Assembly (NCBI RefSeq): GCF_029961025.1
Contig: NZ_JASBVP010000007.1
Location: 124,001-188,000 of the forward strand
Reading direction: 5' to 3'
Source of the DNA: Mycobacterium sp.
GTDB taxonomy: Bacteria > Actinomycetota > Actinomycetes > Mycobacteriales > Mycobacteriaceae
Length of the DNA: 64,000 nt
Part shown: positions 31,681 to 40,686 of the stretch, piece by piece
Layout of the letters: the number at the start of each line of letters is the position of its first letter
Numbering within the stretch: the first letter of the stretch is position 1
The notes under the pieces: generated by a model
Database searches by the model: none
Told to the model about the DNA's origin: nothing
Seen by the model: the letters and a program-made list of their open reading frames with translations, nothing else
Translations under genes and position numbers: made by a program

Positions 31681-32222
31681 GAGTCATTCTGCTGGGGCCG
31701 CCCGGGGCGGGAAAGGGCACACAGGCCGAGAGATTGGCCGAGAAACTCCGGGTGCCGCACATCTCTACCGGGGAGCTATTCCGGCACAACATCCGTGCCG
31801 GAACCGAGCTGGGTTTGCGGGCCAAGCGGTACCTGGATGCCGGTGATCTGGTGCCCTCCGAGCTGACCAACGCGCTGGTCGAGGACCGCCTCGACCAGCC
31901 CGACGCCGCGGCCGGCTTCGTCCTGGATGGCTACCCGCGTTCCCTGGAGCAGGCCCAGGCGTTGCATGACATGCTGCAGCGTCGAGGCGCGGAGATCGAT
32001 GCGGTGCTGGAGTTGCGGGTCTCACAAGAGGAGTTGCTCAAGCGGCTCAACGGGCGGGGGCGTCCCGACGACACCGAGGACGTCATCGAGAACCGGATGA
32101 AGGTCTACCGTGAGGAAACCGCGCCGTTGTTGGAGTACTACTGCGGCCAGCTGAAGACCGTCGACGGTGTCGGCGCCGTCGACGAGGTATCCGCCCGGGC
32201 GCTGCGAGCGTTAGGGAAATAG
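31677..32222 (+). CDS. adk: adenylate kinase
   Basis: 181 residues, the short form lacking a zinc-binding LID domain, as in M. tuberculosis. Catalyses ATP + AMP = 2 ADP. P-loop [10 protein letters not shown] at the N-terminus, AMP-binding region HISTGELFR, and the signature [16 protein letters not shown] start overlaps the secY stop (GTGA). Confidence 0.98.
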   Translation: MRVILLGPPGAGKGTQAERLAEKLRVPHISTGELFRHNIRAGTELGLRAKRYLDAGDLVPSELTNALVEDRLDQPDAAAGFVLDGYPRSLEQAQALHDMLQRRGAEIDAVLELRVSQEELLKRLNGRGRPDDTEDVIENRMKVYREETAPLLEYYCGQLKTVDGVGAVDEVSARALRALGK

Positions 32223-32224
32223 CG

Positions 32225-33025
32225 GTGATCACCCTGGCGGGACTGCGCCAGCGCAAGGTGGTTCCGCAGCGCAGCGCGGGCGAACTGGACGCGATGGCCG
32301 CCGCCGGTGCGGTGGTCGCCGCCGCGCTGCGTGCGGTGCAGGGCGCCGCAATCGTCGGGACGTCAACCCTGAGCCTGGATGAGATCGCCGAATCGGTGAT
32401 CCGCGACGCCGGCGCCACGCCGTCATTTCTGGGGTACCACGGCTACCCGGCGTCGATCTGCGTGTCGGTCAACGATCGGGTGGTGCACGGCATCCCCTCC
32501 GCCGCGGAGATCCTGGCACCCGGTGACCTGGTGTCCGTCGACTGCGGCGCAATCCTGGACGGCTGGCATGGTGACGCCGCCGTCACCTTCGGTGTGGAGA
32601 CGCTCAGCGCGGACGACGATGCGCTGTCCCGGGCGACCCGGGAATCATTGGAGGCCGGGATCGCCGCGATGACCCCCGGCAATCGGCTGAGCGACGTGTC
32701 GCACGCCATCGAAATGGGGACGCACGCCGCCGAGGCCCGCTATCAGCGCAGGTTCGGCATCGTTGAGGGTTACGGGGGCCATGGCATCGGACGACGCATG
32801 CACATGGAGCCGTTCGTGCCCAATGAGGGAGCCCCGGGGCGCGGTCCGCTGCTGGCCCCGGGTTCGGTCCTGGCGATCGAACCCATGCTGACGCTGGGAT
32901 CCGGCAAAACCGTCGTGCTCGACGACCGGTGGACGGTCATTACCGTCGACGGGTCGCGTGCCGCCCACTGGGAACACACCGTCGCAGCAACCGAGGACGG
33001 ACCCCGCATCTTGACCATCGGCTAG
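32225..33025 (+). CDS. map: methionine aminopeptidase, type I
   Basis: 266 residues. Removes N-terminal Met from nascent proteins. Metal ligands are visible in the usual order: Asp in [20 protein letters not shown] (two Asp), His in [14 protein letters not shown], Glu in AIEPM and Glu in WEHTV. No N-terminal SH3-binding extension. GTG start two bases after the adk stop. Corresponds to mapA (Rv0734). A short hairpin GCTAG-N6-CTAGC at 33021-33036 overlaps the stop. Confidence 0.97.
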   Translation: MITLAGLRQRKVVPQRSAGELDAMAAAGAVVAAALRAVQGAAIVGTSTLSLDEIAESVIRDAGATPSFLGYHGYPASICVSVNDRVVHGIPSAAEILAPGDLVSVDCGAILDGWHGDAAVTFGVETLSADDDALSRATRESLEAGIAAMTPGNRLSDVSHAIEMGTHAAEARYQRRFGIVEGYGGHGIGRRMHMEPFVPNEGAPGRGPLLAPGSVLAIEPMLTLGSGKTVVLDDRWTVITVDGSRAAHWEHTVAATEDGPRILTIG

Positions 33026-33211
33026 CTCACACTAGCGGGGGTTCACACACCGGCGGGGTCGAGCGAAGCTGTCGACGCCGGCGCAAGAGGTCCGCGTTCA
33101 CCGCAAATTCTCAGCTTGTGTCAGGCGGGTGATTATAGACTGAAGGGGCCAATCTCGAGTGCTGCCTCGGCACGCGTGGCGACGCAGTTTCTCGGGAAGA
33201 AAAGAGGCATC

Positions 33212-35428
33212 ATGACCGGAGCGCTGGGCCTTACCAAGGCCGCCGATCGTGCCCAGACGCAGCAGCTCGAGTTCGCGGTGGAGGGCATGACCTGCGGATC
33301 GTGCGCGGCCCGCGTGCAAAAGACGTTGGCCAAGCAGCCCGGGGTGGCCGATGCCGAGGTGAACTTCGCCACCGGCATCGCGCACGTCGATTACCGGCCC
33401 GGTGAGGCCGATATCACCCGGCTGGCCGAGGCGCTGGATCGTCTCGGCTATCACCTCGAGCCGGTCACCGAGAGCCCACCGTCGCCGGGCGAGGAGAGTC
33501 GGCGCAAACAGCGGACCTGGTTATGGCGGGTGTGGCTGGCCTGGCCCCTGGGGCTGCTGGTGTTCGTCTTGACCATGTTTTGCTGCGATTACTCGTGGGC
33601 GCCGTGGTCGGCGTTCGCCGCGACGGTGCCGGTGCAATTCGTGGCCGGCTGGCCGTTTCTCAAGGGGGCCGCGCAGCGGGCGCGGGCGCTGACCGCAAAT
33701 ATGGATACGCTGATCGCGCTGGCCACGCTCACCACGTTCACCTACTCCACCTATGAGCTCTTCGTTGGCGGGCCGCTGTTTTTCGACACCGCGGCGTTGA
33801 TCATCGCGTTCGTGGCGCTGGGCCGCTACTTCGAGGCCCGGGCCCACAGCAAGGCGTCAGAAGCGATCAGCAAGCTGCTGGAGATGGGCGCCAAGGAGGC
33901 CCGGCTGCTCGTCGACGGCCAGGAGCGCCTGGTGCCCGTCGAGCGGGTCCGGGTGGGGGACGTGGTGGTGGTACGCCCGGGGGAGAAGATCCCCGTCGAC
34001 GGCGAGGTCATCGACGGGCACGCCGCCGTGGACGAGTCGATGCTGACCGGCGAGTCGGTGCCGGTGGATAAAGCGGTGGGGGATCACGTTGCCGGGGCGA
34101 CGGTCAACACCGATGGGCTGCTGACCGTGCGCGCCACCGCCGTCGGATCCGACACCGCGCTGGCGCAGATCGTGCGCCTGGTCGAGCAGGCCCAGGCCGG
34201 CAAGGCCCCGGTGCAGCGGCTGGCCGACCGGGTCTCGGCGGTGTTCGTGCCGGCCGTCGGGGCCGTCGCGGCGTTGACGTTCGCCGAGTGGGCGCTGGTC
34301 GCCGCCAACCCGGTGGGTGGGATGAGTGCGGCGATCGCGGTGCTGATCATCGCCTGCCCGTGCGCGCTGGGTTTGGCCACCCCCACGGCGATCATGGTGG
34401 GCACCGGCCGGGGAGCGGACCTGGGCATCCTGATCAAGGGCGCCGAGGTGCTGGAGGGGTCGAAGAAGATCGACACCGTGGTGTTCGACAAGACCGGTAC
34501 CCTCACCCGCGGGCGGATGCGGCTCACCGATGTGATCGCCGATGACCGGCACCAGGCGGATCGGGTGCTGCGGCTGGCCGCGGCGGTGGAGTCGGGCTCG
34601 GAGCATCCCATCGGCGCGGCGATCGTCGCGGCCGCCCGCGAGCGGGGGCTGCAGATCCCGGCCGCCACGGGGTTCGCCAACCGCGCGGGGCTGGGGATGC
34701 GCGCCGAGGTCGACGGGCGGCCGGTGTGTGTCGGGCGGCGCCCCCTGGTCGAGGAGCACGGTTGCCTGCTGCCCGAGCATCTGGCCGCGGCGGCCGAGGA
34801 GCTCGAAGAGCAGGAGCGCACCGCGGTGTTCGTCGGGGCTGACGGGCGGGTTGTGGGGGTGCTCGCGGTGGCCGACACGATCAAAGACGAGGCCGCCGAG
34901 GTGGTGCGCCGGCTGCACGCCCTGGGGCTGCAGGTCGCCATGATCACCGGGGATAACGCCCGCACGGCGGCCGCGATCGCCGGGCAGGTCGGCATCGAGC
35001 GGGTGCTGGCCGAGGTGTTGCCGGCCGACAAGGTGCGCGAGATTCGCCGGCTGCAAGACGAGGGCCGCAGGGTGGCGATGGTCGGCGACGGCGTCAACGA
35101 CGCCCCCGCACTAGTGCAGGCCGATCTGGGGATCGCCATCGGCACCGGCACCGATGTGGCCATCGAGGCCTCCGACATCACGCTGATGTCCGGCCGGCTC
35201 GACGGTGTGGTGCGCGCGATCGAGCTCTCCCGGCGCACCCTGCGCACCATCCATCAAAACCTCGGGTGGGCGTTCGGCTACAACGCCGCCGCCATCCCCC
35301 TGGCCGCACTGGGGTTGCTCAACCCGATCATCGCCAGCGCGGCGATGGGATTCTCCTCGGTCAGCGTGGTGAGCAACTCGCTGCGGCTGCGCCGCTTCGG
35401 CCGAGGACGGACCGTTGCAGGAGCTTAA
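33212..35428 (+). CDS. heavy-metal P1B-type ATPase, probable copper exporter (CtpV-like)
   Basis: 738 residues from ATG 33212 behind AAGAG. An N-terminal heavy-metal-associated domain with GMTCGSC near residue 27 is followed by the transmembrane region with IACPCALG (CPC motif, about residue 382), the phosphorylation motif DKTGTLT (about 426) and the hinge [10 protein letters not shown] (about 626). CPC plus CxxC indicates Cu(I)/Ag(I) export. The next gene is a DUF5134 membrane protein, the same pairing as ctpV-Rv0970 of M. tuberculosis, so CtpV is the best match. No csoR repressor gene is present. The upstream region carries a TGATTATAGA extended -10-like sequence near 33132. Confidence 0.93.
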   Translation: MTGALGLTKAADRAQTQQLEFAVEGMTCGSCAARVQKTLAKQPGVADAEVNFATGIAHVDYRPGEADITRLAEALDRLGYHLEPVTESPPSPGEESRRKQRTWLWRVWLAWPLGLLVFVLTMFCCDYSWAPWSAFAATVPVQFVAGWPFLKGAAQRARALTANMDTLIALATLTTFTYSTYELFVGGPLFFDTAALIIAFVALGRYFEARAHSKASEAISKLLEMGAKEARLLVDGQERLVPVERVRVGDVVVVRPGEKIPVDGEVIDGHAAVDESMLTGESVPVDKAVGDHVAGATVNTDGLLTVRATAVGSDTALAQIVRLVEQAQAGKAPVQRLADRVSAVFVPAVGAVAALTFAEWALVAANPVGGMSAAIAVLIIACPCALGLATPTAIMVGTGRGADLGILIKGAEVLEGSKKIDTVVFDKTGTLTRGRMRLTDVIADDRHQADRVLRLAAAVESGSEHPIGAAIVAAARERGLQIPAATGFANRAGLGMRAEVDGRPVCVGRRPLVEEHGCLLPEHLAAAAEELEEQERTAVFVGADGRVVGVLAVADTIKDEAAEVVRRLHALGLQVAMITGDNARTAAAIAGQVGIERVLAEVLPADKVREIRRLQDEGRRVAMVGDGVNDAPALVQADLGIAIGTGTDVAIEASDITLMSGRLDGVVRAIELSRRTLRTIHQNLGWAFGYNAAAIPLAALGLLNPIIASAAMGFSSVSVVSNSLRLRRFGRGRTVAGA

Positions 35429-35473
35429 CCATCGATTCCCCTGACTTTTCACCGATCGGAGCGGCTGAGCCAC

Positions 35474-36076
35474 ATGATCCATGACCTGTTGCTTCGTTGG
35501 ATGGTCACCGGATTATTCGCGGTGAGCGCCGTTGAATCCGCCCGGTTAGCCATCCGCGAACGCCGACCGTGGACCACGTCGCTGACCCACGGGTTGCATT
35601 TCGCGATGGCGGTGGCGATGGCGGTGATGGCCTGGCCGTGGATCGTGCGGTTCCCGGAGGCGGGACCGGTGGCGTTTTTCTCGCTGGCGACCGTCTGGTT
35701 TGTGGCGCTGGCGATCTTTGCCGCTCGAACGACAACCTTGCGGGAATTGTATGGTTATCACGGATTTATGATGCTGGCGTGTGCCTGGATGTTTGCCAGT
35801 ACGAACCGGGCGATGTCGGCGCCATCGATGCCGGGCATGGCTCTGGCGATGACCGCGATGGACATGCCGACCGGCGGTGGCCCGCCGGTGTGGTTCAGCG
35901 CCGTGAACTGGCTCGGTGCCTTCAGCTTCGCGGCCGCGGCGGTTTTCTGGACATCCAGATACGTCAAGGAGCACCGGCACCGGGTGGTCGGGCTCAGGCC
36001 GGTGCACGACCTGAAGCAGGCGATGATGGCTACCGGTATGGCGATCGAGTTCCTCGCCATGGTTTTCCCGATCTGA
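35474..36076 (+). CDS. DUF5134 membrane protein (Rv0970-like)
   Basis: 200 residues with about six hydrophobic helices. Two Met-rich stretches stand out (MPGMALAMTAMDMP between helices 3 and 4; HFAMAVAMAVMAW), plus several His near helix ends, a composition often seen in copper-handling membrane proteins. In M. tuberculosis the homologue follows ctpV in the copper-responsive operon, so a role in copper export or storage is inferred. 45 bases after the ATPase. SigL-type promoter immediately downstream. Confidence 0.82.
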   Translation: MIHDLLLRWMVTGLFAVSAVESARLAIRERRPWTTSLTHGLHFAMAVAMAVMAWPWIVRFPEAGPVAFFSLATVWFVALAIFAARTTTLRELYGYHGFMMLACAWMFASTNRAMSAPSMPGMALAMTAMDMPTGGGPPVWFSAVNWLGAFSFAAAAVFWTSRYVKEHRHRVVGLRPVHDLKQAMMATGMAIEFLAMVFPI

Positions 36077-36081
36077 TCCGA

Positions 36082-36109
36082 TGAACTAAATCGGCGCTAC
36101 ACTCGTGTC
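36082..36109 (+). promoter_or_regulatory. SigL-type promoter of the first sigma gene
   Basis: TGAACT (36082-36087), 16-base spacer, CGTGTC (36104-36109). Identical -35, -10 and spacing to the element before true sigL at 38341. It agrees with the reported SigL consensus of the TGAACC-N16-CGTGTC type. Transcription would start about 36116, a few bases before the ribosome binding site. Confidence 0.75.
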
Positions 36110-36127
36110 ACCACCGAAAGGCTGGTG

Positions 36128-36643
36128 ATGGACAGGCCGGAAACCGGCGCAATGCGGATGTTGCACAGCAAGCACGCCGCGGCTTTGTTGCGCTACGTGT
36201 ACCGGCTGACCGGGGATACGACGCAGGCCCACGATGTGGTGCAGCAAACGCTGGTGCGGGCGTACCAGCACCCGGAGGTCGTCGACGGCAATGAGCGGTC
36301 GGCACGCGCCTGGCTGTTCCACGTGGCCCGCGGCCTGATCTTCGACAACGCGCCCGGTGCCCGCTTGGGCACGGAGATGATCTCGTCCAACGGTTTTGGA
36401 GCGCCGCCGGGGGCCGTTCGGGATGAAGTTGACGCGGCGCTGGACCGCACGCTGGTCGCCGACGCGATAGCGCAGCTTCCCGCCGGGGATCGGGCCGTTG
36501 TTCGACGCGCGTACTATTACGGCTGGACCACCGCACAAATCGGTGCCGATCTGGGGATCGCAGATGACATGGTGAAATCACGCCTGCATTACGCGCTGCG
36601 AACCCTGCGGCAGCGGCTGCTGGAGATGGGGGTGGCACAATGA
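36128..36643 (+). CDS. ECF sigma factor, diverged SigL paralogue
   Basis: 171 residues from ATG 36128 (GTG 36125 also possible), with GAAAGG upstream. Region 2 begins LLRYVYRLTGDTTQAHDVVQ and region 4 ends GWTTAQIGADLGIADDMVKSRLHYALRTLRQRL. Side by side with SigL at 38388, region 4 is close, but the segment after ARAWLFHVAR is eroded: SigL has NMIIDERRSPRFRN, this copy has GLIFDNAPGARLGT, losing several basic residues of region 2.3-2.4 used to melt and read the -10. It may have altered promoter specificity or poor activity. Overlaps the fused anti-sigma gene by four bases (ATGA). Confidence 0.9.
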   Translation: MDRPETGAMRMLHSKHAAALLRYVYRLTGDTTQAHDVVQQTLVRAYQHPEVVDGNERSARAWLFHVARGLIFDNAPGARLGTEMISSNGFGAPPGAVRDEVDAALDRTLVADAIAQLPAGDRAVVRRAYYYGWTTAQIGADLGIADDMVKSRLHYALRTLRQRLLEMGVAQ

Positions 36644-38319
36644 CCGCGTTCCCGCAGCAGGGAACGCCCGCCCCCGAACCGCGGGGTCAAGGCGATCACC
36701 GCTACGCGTTGTGGGACGCCGCCTACGTGCTGGGGTCACTGTCGGATGTCGACCGGCGCGAATTCGAGGCGCACCTGGGAGAATGCGCATCCTGCCGGGA
36801 CGCGGTGACCGAACTTTCTGGCATGCCTGCGCTGCTGTCGTTACTCGACCGCGAGGAGATAACCGACGAAGATGAGGTGGCGGCCGTTCGGTCGGCGAGG
36901 CCGCGGCCCGTGATGCTCGAAACGGCAGCCGCGCCGGACCGGGTTGACGTGCAGGCTTCGCTAGCTCCGCCGGCGGCGGTGGGTTACGCGCCGGAGACCG
37001 TCTTCCCGATCTTCCGCACCGGCAACTACGCCCCGGTGCCCGACGAGCTGACCGCCTTCGACTTGCCCGTCGAGGGGGCCATCCCCGCCGAGTTGAACGG
37101 GTGGTATCTGCGCAACGGGCCCAACCCGCGGGAGGCCGCCGGCCACTGGTGCACCGGCGACGGCATGATCCACGGGGTCCGGCTGGAGAACGGCCGGGCG
37201 GCCTGGTATCGCAACCGCTGGGTGCGCACCGAGAGCTTCGAGCGGGCATTTCCGGTTTACAACCCCGACGGCAGCCGCAACCTGCACTCCAGCATCGCCA
37301 ACACCCACGTCGTCCGCCACGCCGGCAAAACACTGGCGCTGATGGAGTTCGCGTTGCCCTACGAAATCACCAACGACCTGAAAACGTTGGGCGCCTATGA
37401 CTTCGGTGGCAAGTTGAGGGATTCGATGACCGCACACCCGAAGATCTGCCCAATTACGGGCGAGTTGCATTTTTTCGGCTGCGGCAACATCTTCGAGCCT
37501 CATGTGACCTATCATCGCGCCAACGCCGACGGTGAGCTGATCGTCAACCGGCCTCTTGACGTTCCGGGTTTGACGCTGATGCACGATTTCGCGTTGACCG
37601 CCGAACATGTCGTTTTCATGGATCTGCCGCTGGTGTTCAACCTCCGGCTTGCGCTGGCGCAGCAGGACGAGCGCAGCGACCTGCCCTACCGCTGGGACGA
37701 TCACTACGGGGCCCGCCTCGGCGTGCTGCGCCGCGACGACCCCTATGGTCCGGTGCGCTGGTTCGATATCGACCCGTGCTATGTCTTCCACATTGCCAAT
37801 GCCTACGATGCGAGATCGGCCGGCGGAGGGTCAATTGTGCTGGAAGTAGTCCGCTATCCCGAAATGTGGCGCAACAGCAGTGAATTCCAGGTCGACGCCG
37901 CGCTGTGGCGCTGGACGATCGACCTGGACGCCGGTGACGTCGCAGAAACTCAGCTCGACGAGCGTGCTGTGGAATTCCCGCGCGTCGACGACCGACTGGT
38001 CGGCACGGCCGCTCGCTACTCGGTGGCTGTGAGCAGCGGCACCCTGGTCCGCTACGACCTTGAGCGCGATACCGCATCCGAGCACCGTTTCGGCCACGCC
38101 GGTTTGCCCGGCGCCCCGGGCGAGGCGGTGTTCGCCCCGTCGCCCGGGCTGTCGGACGAATCATCCGGCTGGTATTTGACCTACGTCTACGATCCGGCGC
38201 GCGACGGCAGCGACCTGGTGATCATCGACGCGTCGGACTTCGAGGGCGCGCCGGTCGCCCGGGTCCGGCTCCCGCGGCGGGTGCCGCATGGATTCCACGG
38301 AAACTGGATCCCGGATTGA
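36640..38319 (+). CDS. fusion of RslA-like zinc anti-sigma domain and carotenoid cleavage oxygenase
   Basis: 559 residues. Residues 1-70 match the RslA anti-sigma domain almost position for position, with His20, His45, Cys49 and Cys52 (HX3CX2C) as zinc ligands. Residues about 71-115 are a charged linker with no transmembrane helix. Residues about 120-559 are a complete carotenoid/retinoid cleavage dioxygenase. NGWYLRNGPNP is present, as are all four predicted iron-binding histidines: His266 (MTAHPK), His315 (LMHDF), His384 (VFHIANAY) and His553 (GFHGNW). The enzyme family cleaves double bonds of carotenoids, retinoids or stilbenes using Fe(II) and O2. Directly after a sigma gene with ATGA overlap, so it is the presumed cognate anti-sigma. 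Substrate or sensing logic unknown. Confidence 0.93.
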   Translation: MTAFPQQGTPAPEPRGQGDHRYALWDAAYVLGSLSDVDRREFEAHLGECASCRDAVTELSGMPALLSLLDREEITDEDEVAAVRSARPRPVMLETAAAPDRVDVQASLAPPAAVGYAPETVFPIFRTGNYAPVPDELTAFDLPVEGAIPAELNGWYLRNGPNPREAAGHWCTGDGMIHGVRLENGRAAWYRNRWVRTESFERAFPVYNPDGSRNLHSSIANTHVVRHAGKTLALMEFALPYEITNDLKTLGAYDFGGKLRDSMTAHPKICPITGELHFFGCGNIFEPHVTYHRANADGELIVNRPLDVPGLTLMHDFALTAEHVVFMDLPLVFNLRLALAQQDERSDLPYRWDDHYGARLGVLRRDDPYGPVRWFDIDPCYVFHIANAYDARSAGGGSIVLEVVRYPEMWRNSSEFQVDAALWRWTIDLDAGDVAETQLDERAVEFPRVDDRLVGTAARYSVAVSSGTLVRYDLERDTASEHRFGHAGLPGAPGEAVFAPSPGLSDESSGWYLTYVYDPARDGSDLVIIDASDFEGAPVARVRLPRRVPHGFHGNWIPD

Positions 38320-38340
38320 GCACGGGTGCGGGAACGGCGC

Positions 38341-38368
38341 TGAACTGAGCAGGCACTCGACTCGTGTC
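38341..38368 (+). promoter_or_regulatory. SigL-type promoter of sigL
   Basis: TGAACT (38341-38346), 16-base spacer, CGTGTC (38363-38368). It lies 21 bases after the oxygenase stop, so sigL-rslA can be transcribed separately. Start of transcription near 38375, next to AGGAGG (38375-38380). Confidence 0.78.
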
Positions 38369-38387
38369 CATGACAGGAGGTGATCGA

Positions 38388-38921
38388 GTGCCTCGAGTCA
38401 CCAGCACGCTGGACTACGAAGCCGCGTTGATGAAGGTGCTCTACGACGAGCATGCGGCGGTTTTGTGGCGGTATGCGCTGCGGTTGACCGGCGACGCGAG
38501 CCGTGCCGAAGACGTCGTCCAGGAGACGCTGCTGCGGGCGTGGCAGCATCCGGAAGTGATCGGTGACACCGAACGGTCGGCGCGGGCGTGGCTGTTCACC
38601 GTGGCCCGCAACATGATCATCGACGAGCGGCGCAGCCCACGATTCCGCAATCAGGTCGGTTCCCTGGACGACTCGAGCGCGCCCGAGCGGCTCACACCGG
38701 ACGCGGTGGACGCGGCGCTGGACCGGCTGCTGATCGCCGACGCGATGGCCCAATTGTCGGCCGAGCATCGGGCGGTGATCGACCGGTCCTACTATCGGGG
38801 ATGGACCACCGCTCAAGTCGCCGCCGACCTTCAGATCCCCGAGGGAACGGTGAAATCGCGACTACACTATGCGCTTCGGGCGTTGCGGCTCACGCTGCAA
38901 GAGATGGGGGTGACACGATGA
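38388..38921 (+). CDS. sigL: ECF RNA polymerase sigma factor SigL
   Basis: 177 residues from GTG 38388, with AGGAGGTGA eight bases upstream. This gives the same length as M. tuberculosis SigL. A start at 38364 would lie inside the promoter -10 and is rejected. Region 2 (DEHAAVLWRYALRLTGD; EDVVQETLLRAWQHPEVIGD; VARNMIIDERR) and region 4 (GWTTAQVAADLQIPEGTVKS) are intact. SigL is reported to control its own operon, polyketide synthase genes and secreted or membrane proteins. Overlaps rslA by four bases. Confidence 0.97.
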   Translation: MPRVTSTLDYEAALMKVLYDEHAAVLWRYALRLTGDASRAEDVVQETLLRAWQHPEVIGDTERSARAWLFTVARNMIIDERRSPRFRNQVGSLDDSSAPERLTPDAVDAALDRLLIADAMAQLSAEHRAVIDRSYYRGWTTAQVAADLQIPEGTVKSRLHYALRALRLTLQEMGVTR

Positions 38922-39655
38922 CGACGCCACGGGGACTCGGTCCTCCCGGCGACAGCGTGTCGAAGGACGACGATCACCGCTACGCGACGTGGGACGCCGC
39001 GTACGTGCTGGGCGCATTGTCCGCCGCCGACCGGCGCGAATTTGAGGCGCACCTGACCACGTGCCCGGCGTGCCGGGAGGCAGTCAGCGAGCTGAGTGGA
39101 ATGCCGGCCCTGCTGTCACAGCTCGACCGGGACGAAGTGGCCGCGATCGGTGACGCCGGCCGGGCATCGCCGGAGGTTTCTCCGCAGCTGCTGTCGTCGT
39201 TGCTGGCCACCGTGCGGCGGCGCCGCCGCCGTAGCCGCATGCTGGCCTGGACAGGCTCGGCGGCCGCCGCGGTCGTGCTGGCGATCGGTGTGTTCGTCGG
39301 CGTTGCCGGCCATGCGGTGACGCCTCCGGCACCGCAGACGAGCGTGGCGGCGCTGCCGATGGCGCAGGTCGGCACCACCACACTGGCCTCGACGGTGTCG
39401 GTCAGCGGCCAACGCTGGGGCACCTTCATCCTCATGAGGTGTGTCTGCCTGGCCCCGGTGTATGCCCATCACGACAGGCTGGCGATGGTGGTGGTCGGTC
39501 GCGACGGCAGCCGGACTCGGCTGGCAACCTGGGTGGCCGAACCCGGACACACTGCGACACCCGCGGCCAGCATCTCGACGCCGGTTGACCAGATTGCCGC
39601 GGTGCAAGTGGTTTCGGCCGACAACGGCACGGTGCTGCTGGAGCGCGGGCTGTAA
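38918..39655 (+). CDS. rslA: anti-sigma factor RslA
   Basis: 245 residues. N-terminal zinc anti-sigma domain with His20, His45, Cys49 and Cys52 (EAHLTTCPACREAV). After an Arg-rich stretch there is one transmembrane helix (about residues 112-132, SAAAAVVLAIGVFVGVAG), then an external domain of about 110 residues. In M. tuberculosis oxidation of the CxxC releases zinc and frees SigL. This is the normal membrane-anchored partner, in contrast to the soluble fusion upstream. Start is ATGA-coupled to sigL. Confidence 0.95.
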   Translation: MTTPRGLGPPGDSVSKDDDHRYATWDAAYVLGALSAADRREFEAHLTTCPACREAVSELSGMPALLSQLDRDEVAAIGDAGRASPEVSPQLLSSLLATVRRRRRRSRMLAWTGSAAAAVVLAIGVFVGVAGHAVTPPAPQTSVAALPMAQVGTTTLASTVSVSGQRWGTFILMRCVCLAPVYAHHDRLAMVVVGRDGSRTRLATWVAEPGHTATPAASISTPVDQIAAVQVVSADNGTVLLERGL

Positions 39656-39753
39656 CCTTCCGACCGGTATCGGCGGTATCCCCGGCCGGTCGGCGGGGTC
39701 GGGCTCACACTCCGGGTTTGGGGTCCGCCACCCGGACGGGGCATGCTTGCTGC

Positions 39754-40674
39754 ATGCATCTGATTACCGGAGTGCGTGACCCGGCGGCAGGTTTTCCACT
39801 CAGTACCGCCGTGGACGATGCGGGCGAGCGTCGGCAGGCCAACCGCGCGGTGGCAGTGAGTGCCGTCGGCCTGGCGCTGACCGGGCTCATCGAATTGGCG
39901 ATCGCACTGGTGTCCGGCTCGGTGGCGCTGTTAGGTGACGCCCTGCACAACTTGTCGGACGTCTCGACCAGCGTCGTGGTGTTCGTCGGGTTTCGGGCAT
40001 CACGCCGGATCGCCACCGCGCGATATCCCTATGGCTACGAACGCGCCGAGGACCTCGCAGGGATGGGTGTGGCACTGGTGATTTGGGGCAGCGCTCTGGT
40101 CGCCGGCATGGAAAGTGTCAGCAAGCTGCTCCGTCACGGTGGCACCACGCACCTGGGGTGGGGGATCGCCGCGGCGGTGGCCGGCATCGTGGGCAATCAG
40201 CTTGTGGCCCGCTACAAGCTGGTGGTGGGACGGCGGATCAGCTCGGCAACCATGGTGGCCGATGCCAAGCATTCGTGGCTCGACGCGCTGTCCTCGGCCG
40301 GGGCAATGGCGGGGCTGATCGGCGTGGCACTCGGCTGGACTTGGGCCGACGCGATTGCCGGGATCATGGTCACCGGCTTCATCTGCCATGTCGGCTGGGA
40401 GGTGACCTCTGATATCACGCATCGGCTGCTCGACGGGGTCGATCCCGAAATCATCACGATCGCCGAAACCGTCGCCACCACGGTGCGCGGTGTCACCCAT
40501 GCGCATGCCCGAGCCCGCTGGACGGGGCGGACCCTACGCGTTGAGATCGAAGGCTTCCTGGACCCTGACACCGCACTCGCCGCAGCCGATCGGATCGGCC
40601 GCAGCGTAGCCGACGCGCTGGCGCCACAACTTCCCGAAATGCGCAGCTTCACCTGGACGGCGCGAGCCGCCTGA
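39754..40674 (+). CDS. cation diffusion facilitator (CDF) family transporter
   Basis: 306 residues from ATG 39754. A TTG at 39718 would add 12 residues. About six transmembrane helices. Metal-site pattern HxxxD in helix 2 (GDALHNLSD, His65 and Asp69) and again in helix 5 (DAKHSWLD), the arrangement of Zn(II)/H+ antiporters, then a cytoplasmic C-terminal domain with GVTHAHARARW. Substrate probably Zn, or possibly Mn/Fe/Co. It follows rslA by 98 bases on the same strand and starts the segment that separates rslA from the MarR gene. Confidence 0.92.
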   Translation: MHLITGVRDPAAGFPLSTAVDDAGERRQANRAVAVSAVGLALTGLIELAIALVSGSVALLGDALHNLSDVSTSVVVFVGFRASRRIATARYPYGYERAEDLAGMGVALVIWGSALVAGMESVSKLLRHGGTTHLGWGIAAAVAGIVGNQLVARYKLVVGRRISSATMVADAKHSWLDALSSAGAMAGLIGVALGWTWADAIAGIMVTGFICHVGWEVTSDITHRLLDGVDPEIITIAETVATTVRGVTHAHARARWTGRTLRVEIEGFLDPDTALAAADRIGRSVADALAPQLPEMRSFTWTARAA

Positions 40675-40686
40675 GCTGAACGGCAT

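Noticed and set aside
34084..35250. 388-codon and overlapping 399-codon minus-strand frames in the P-type ATPase gene
   Set aside because: Low-complexity Arg/Ser/Pro composition and complete overlap with a P-type ATPase whose motifs are intact.
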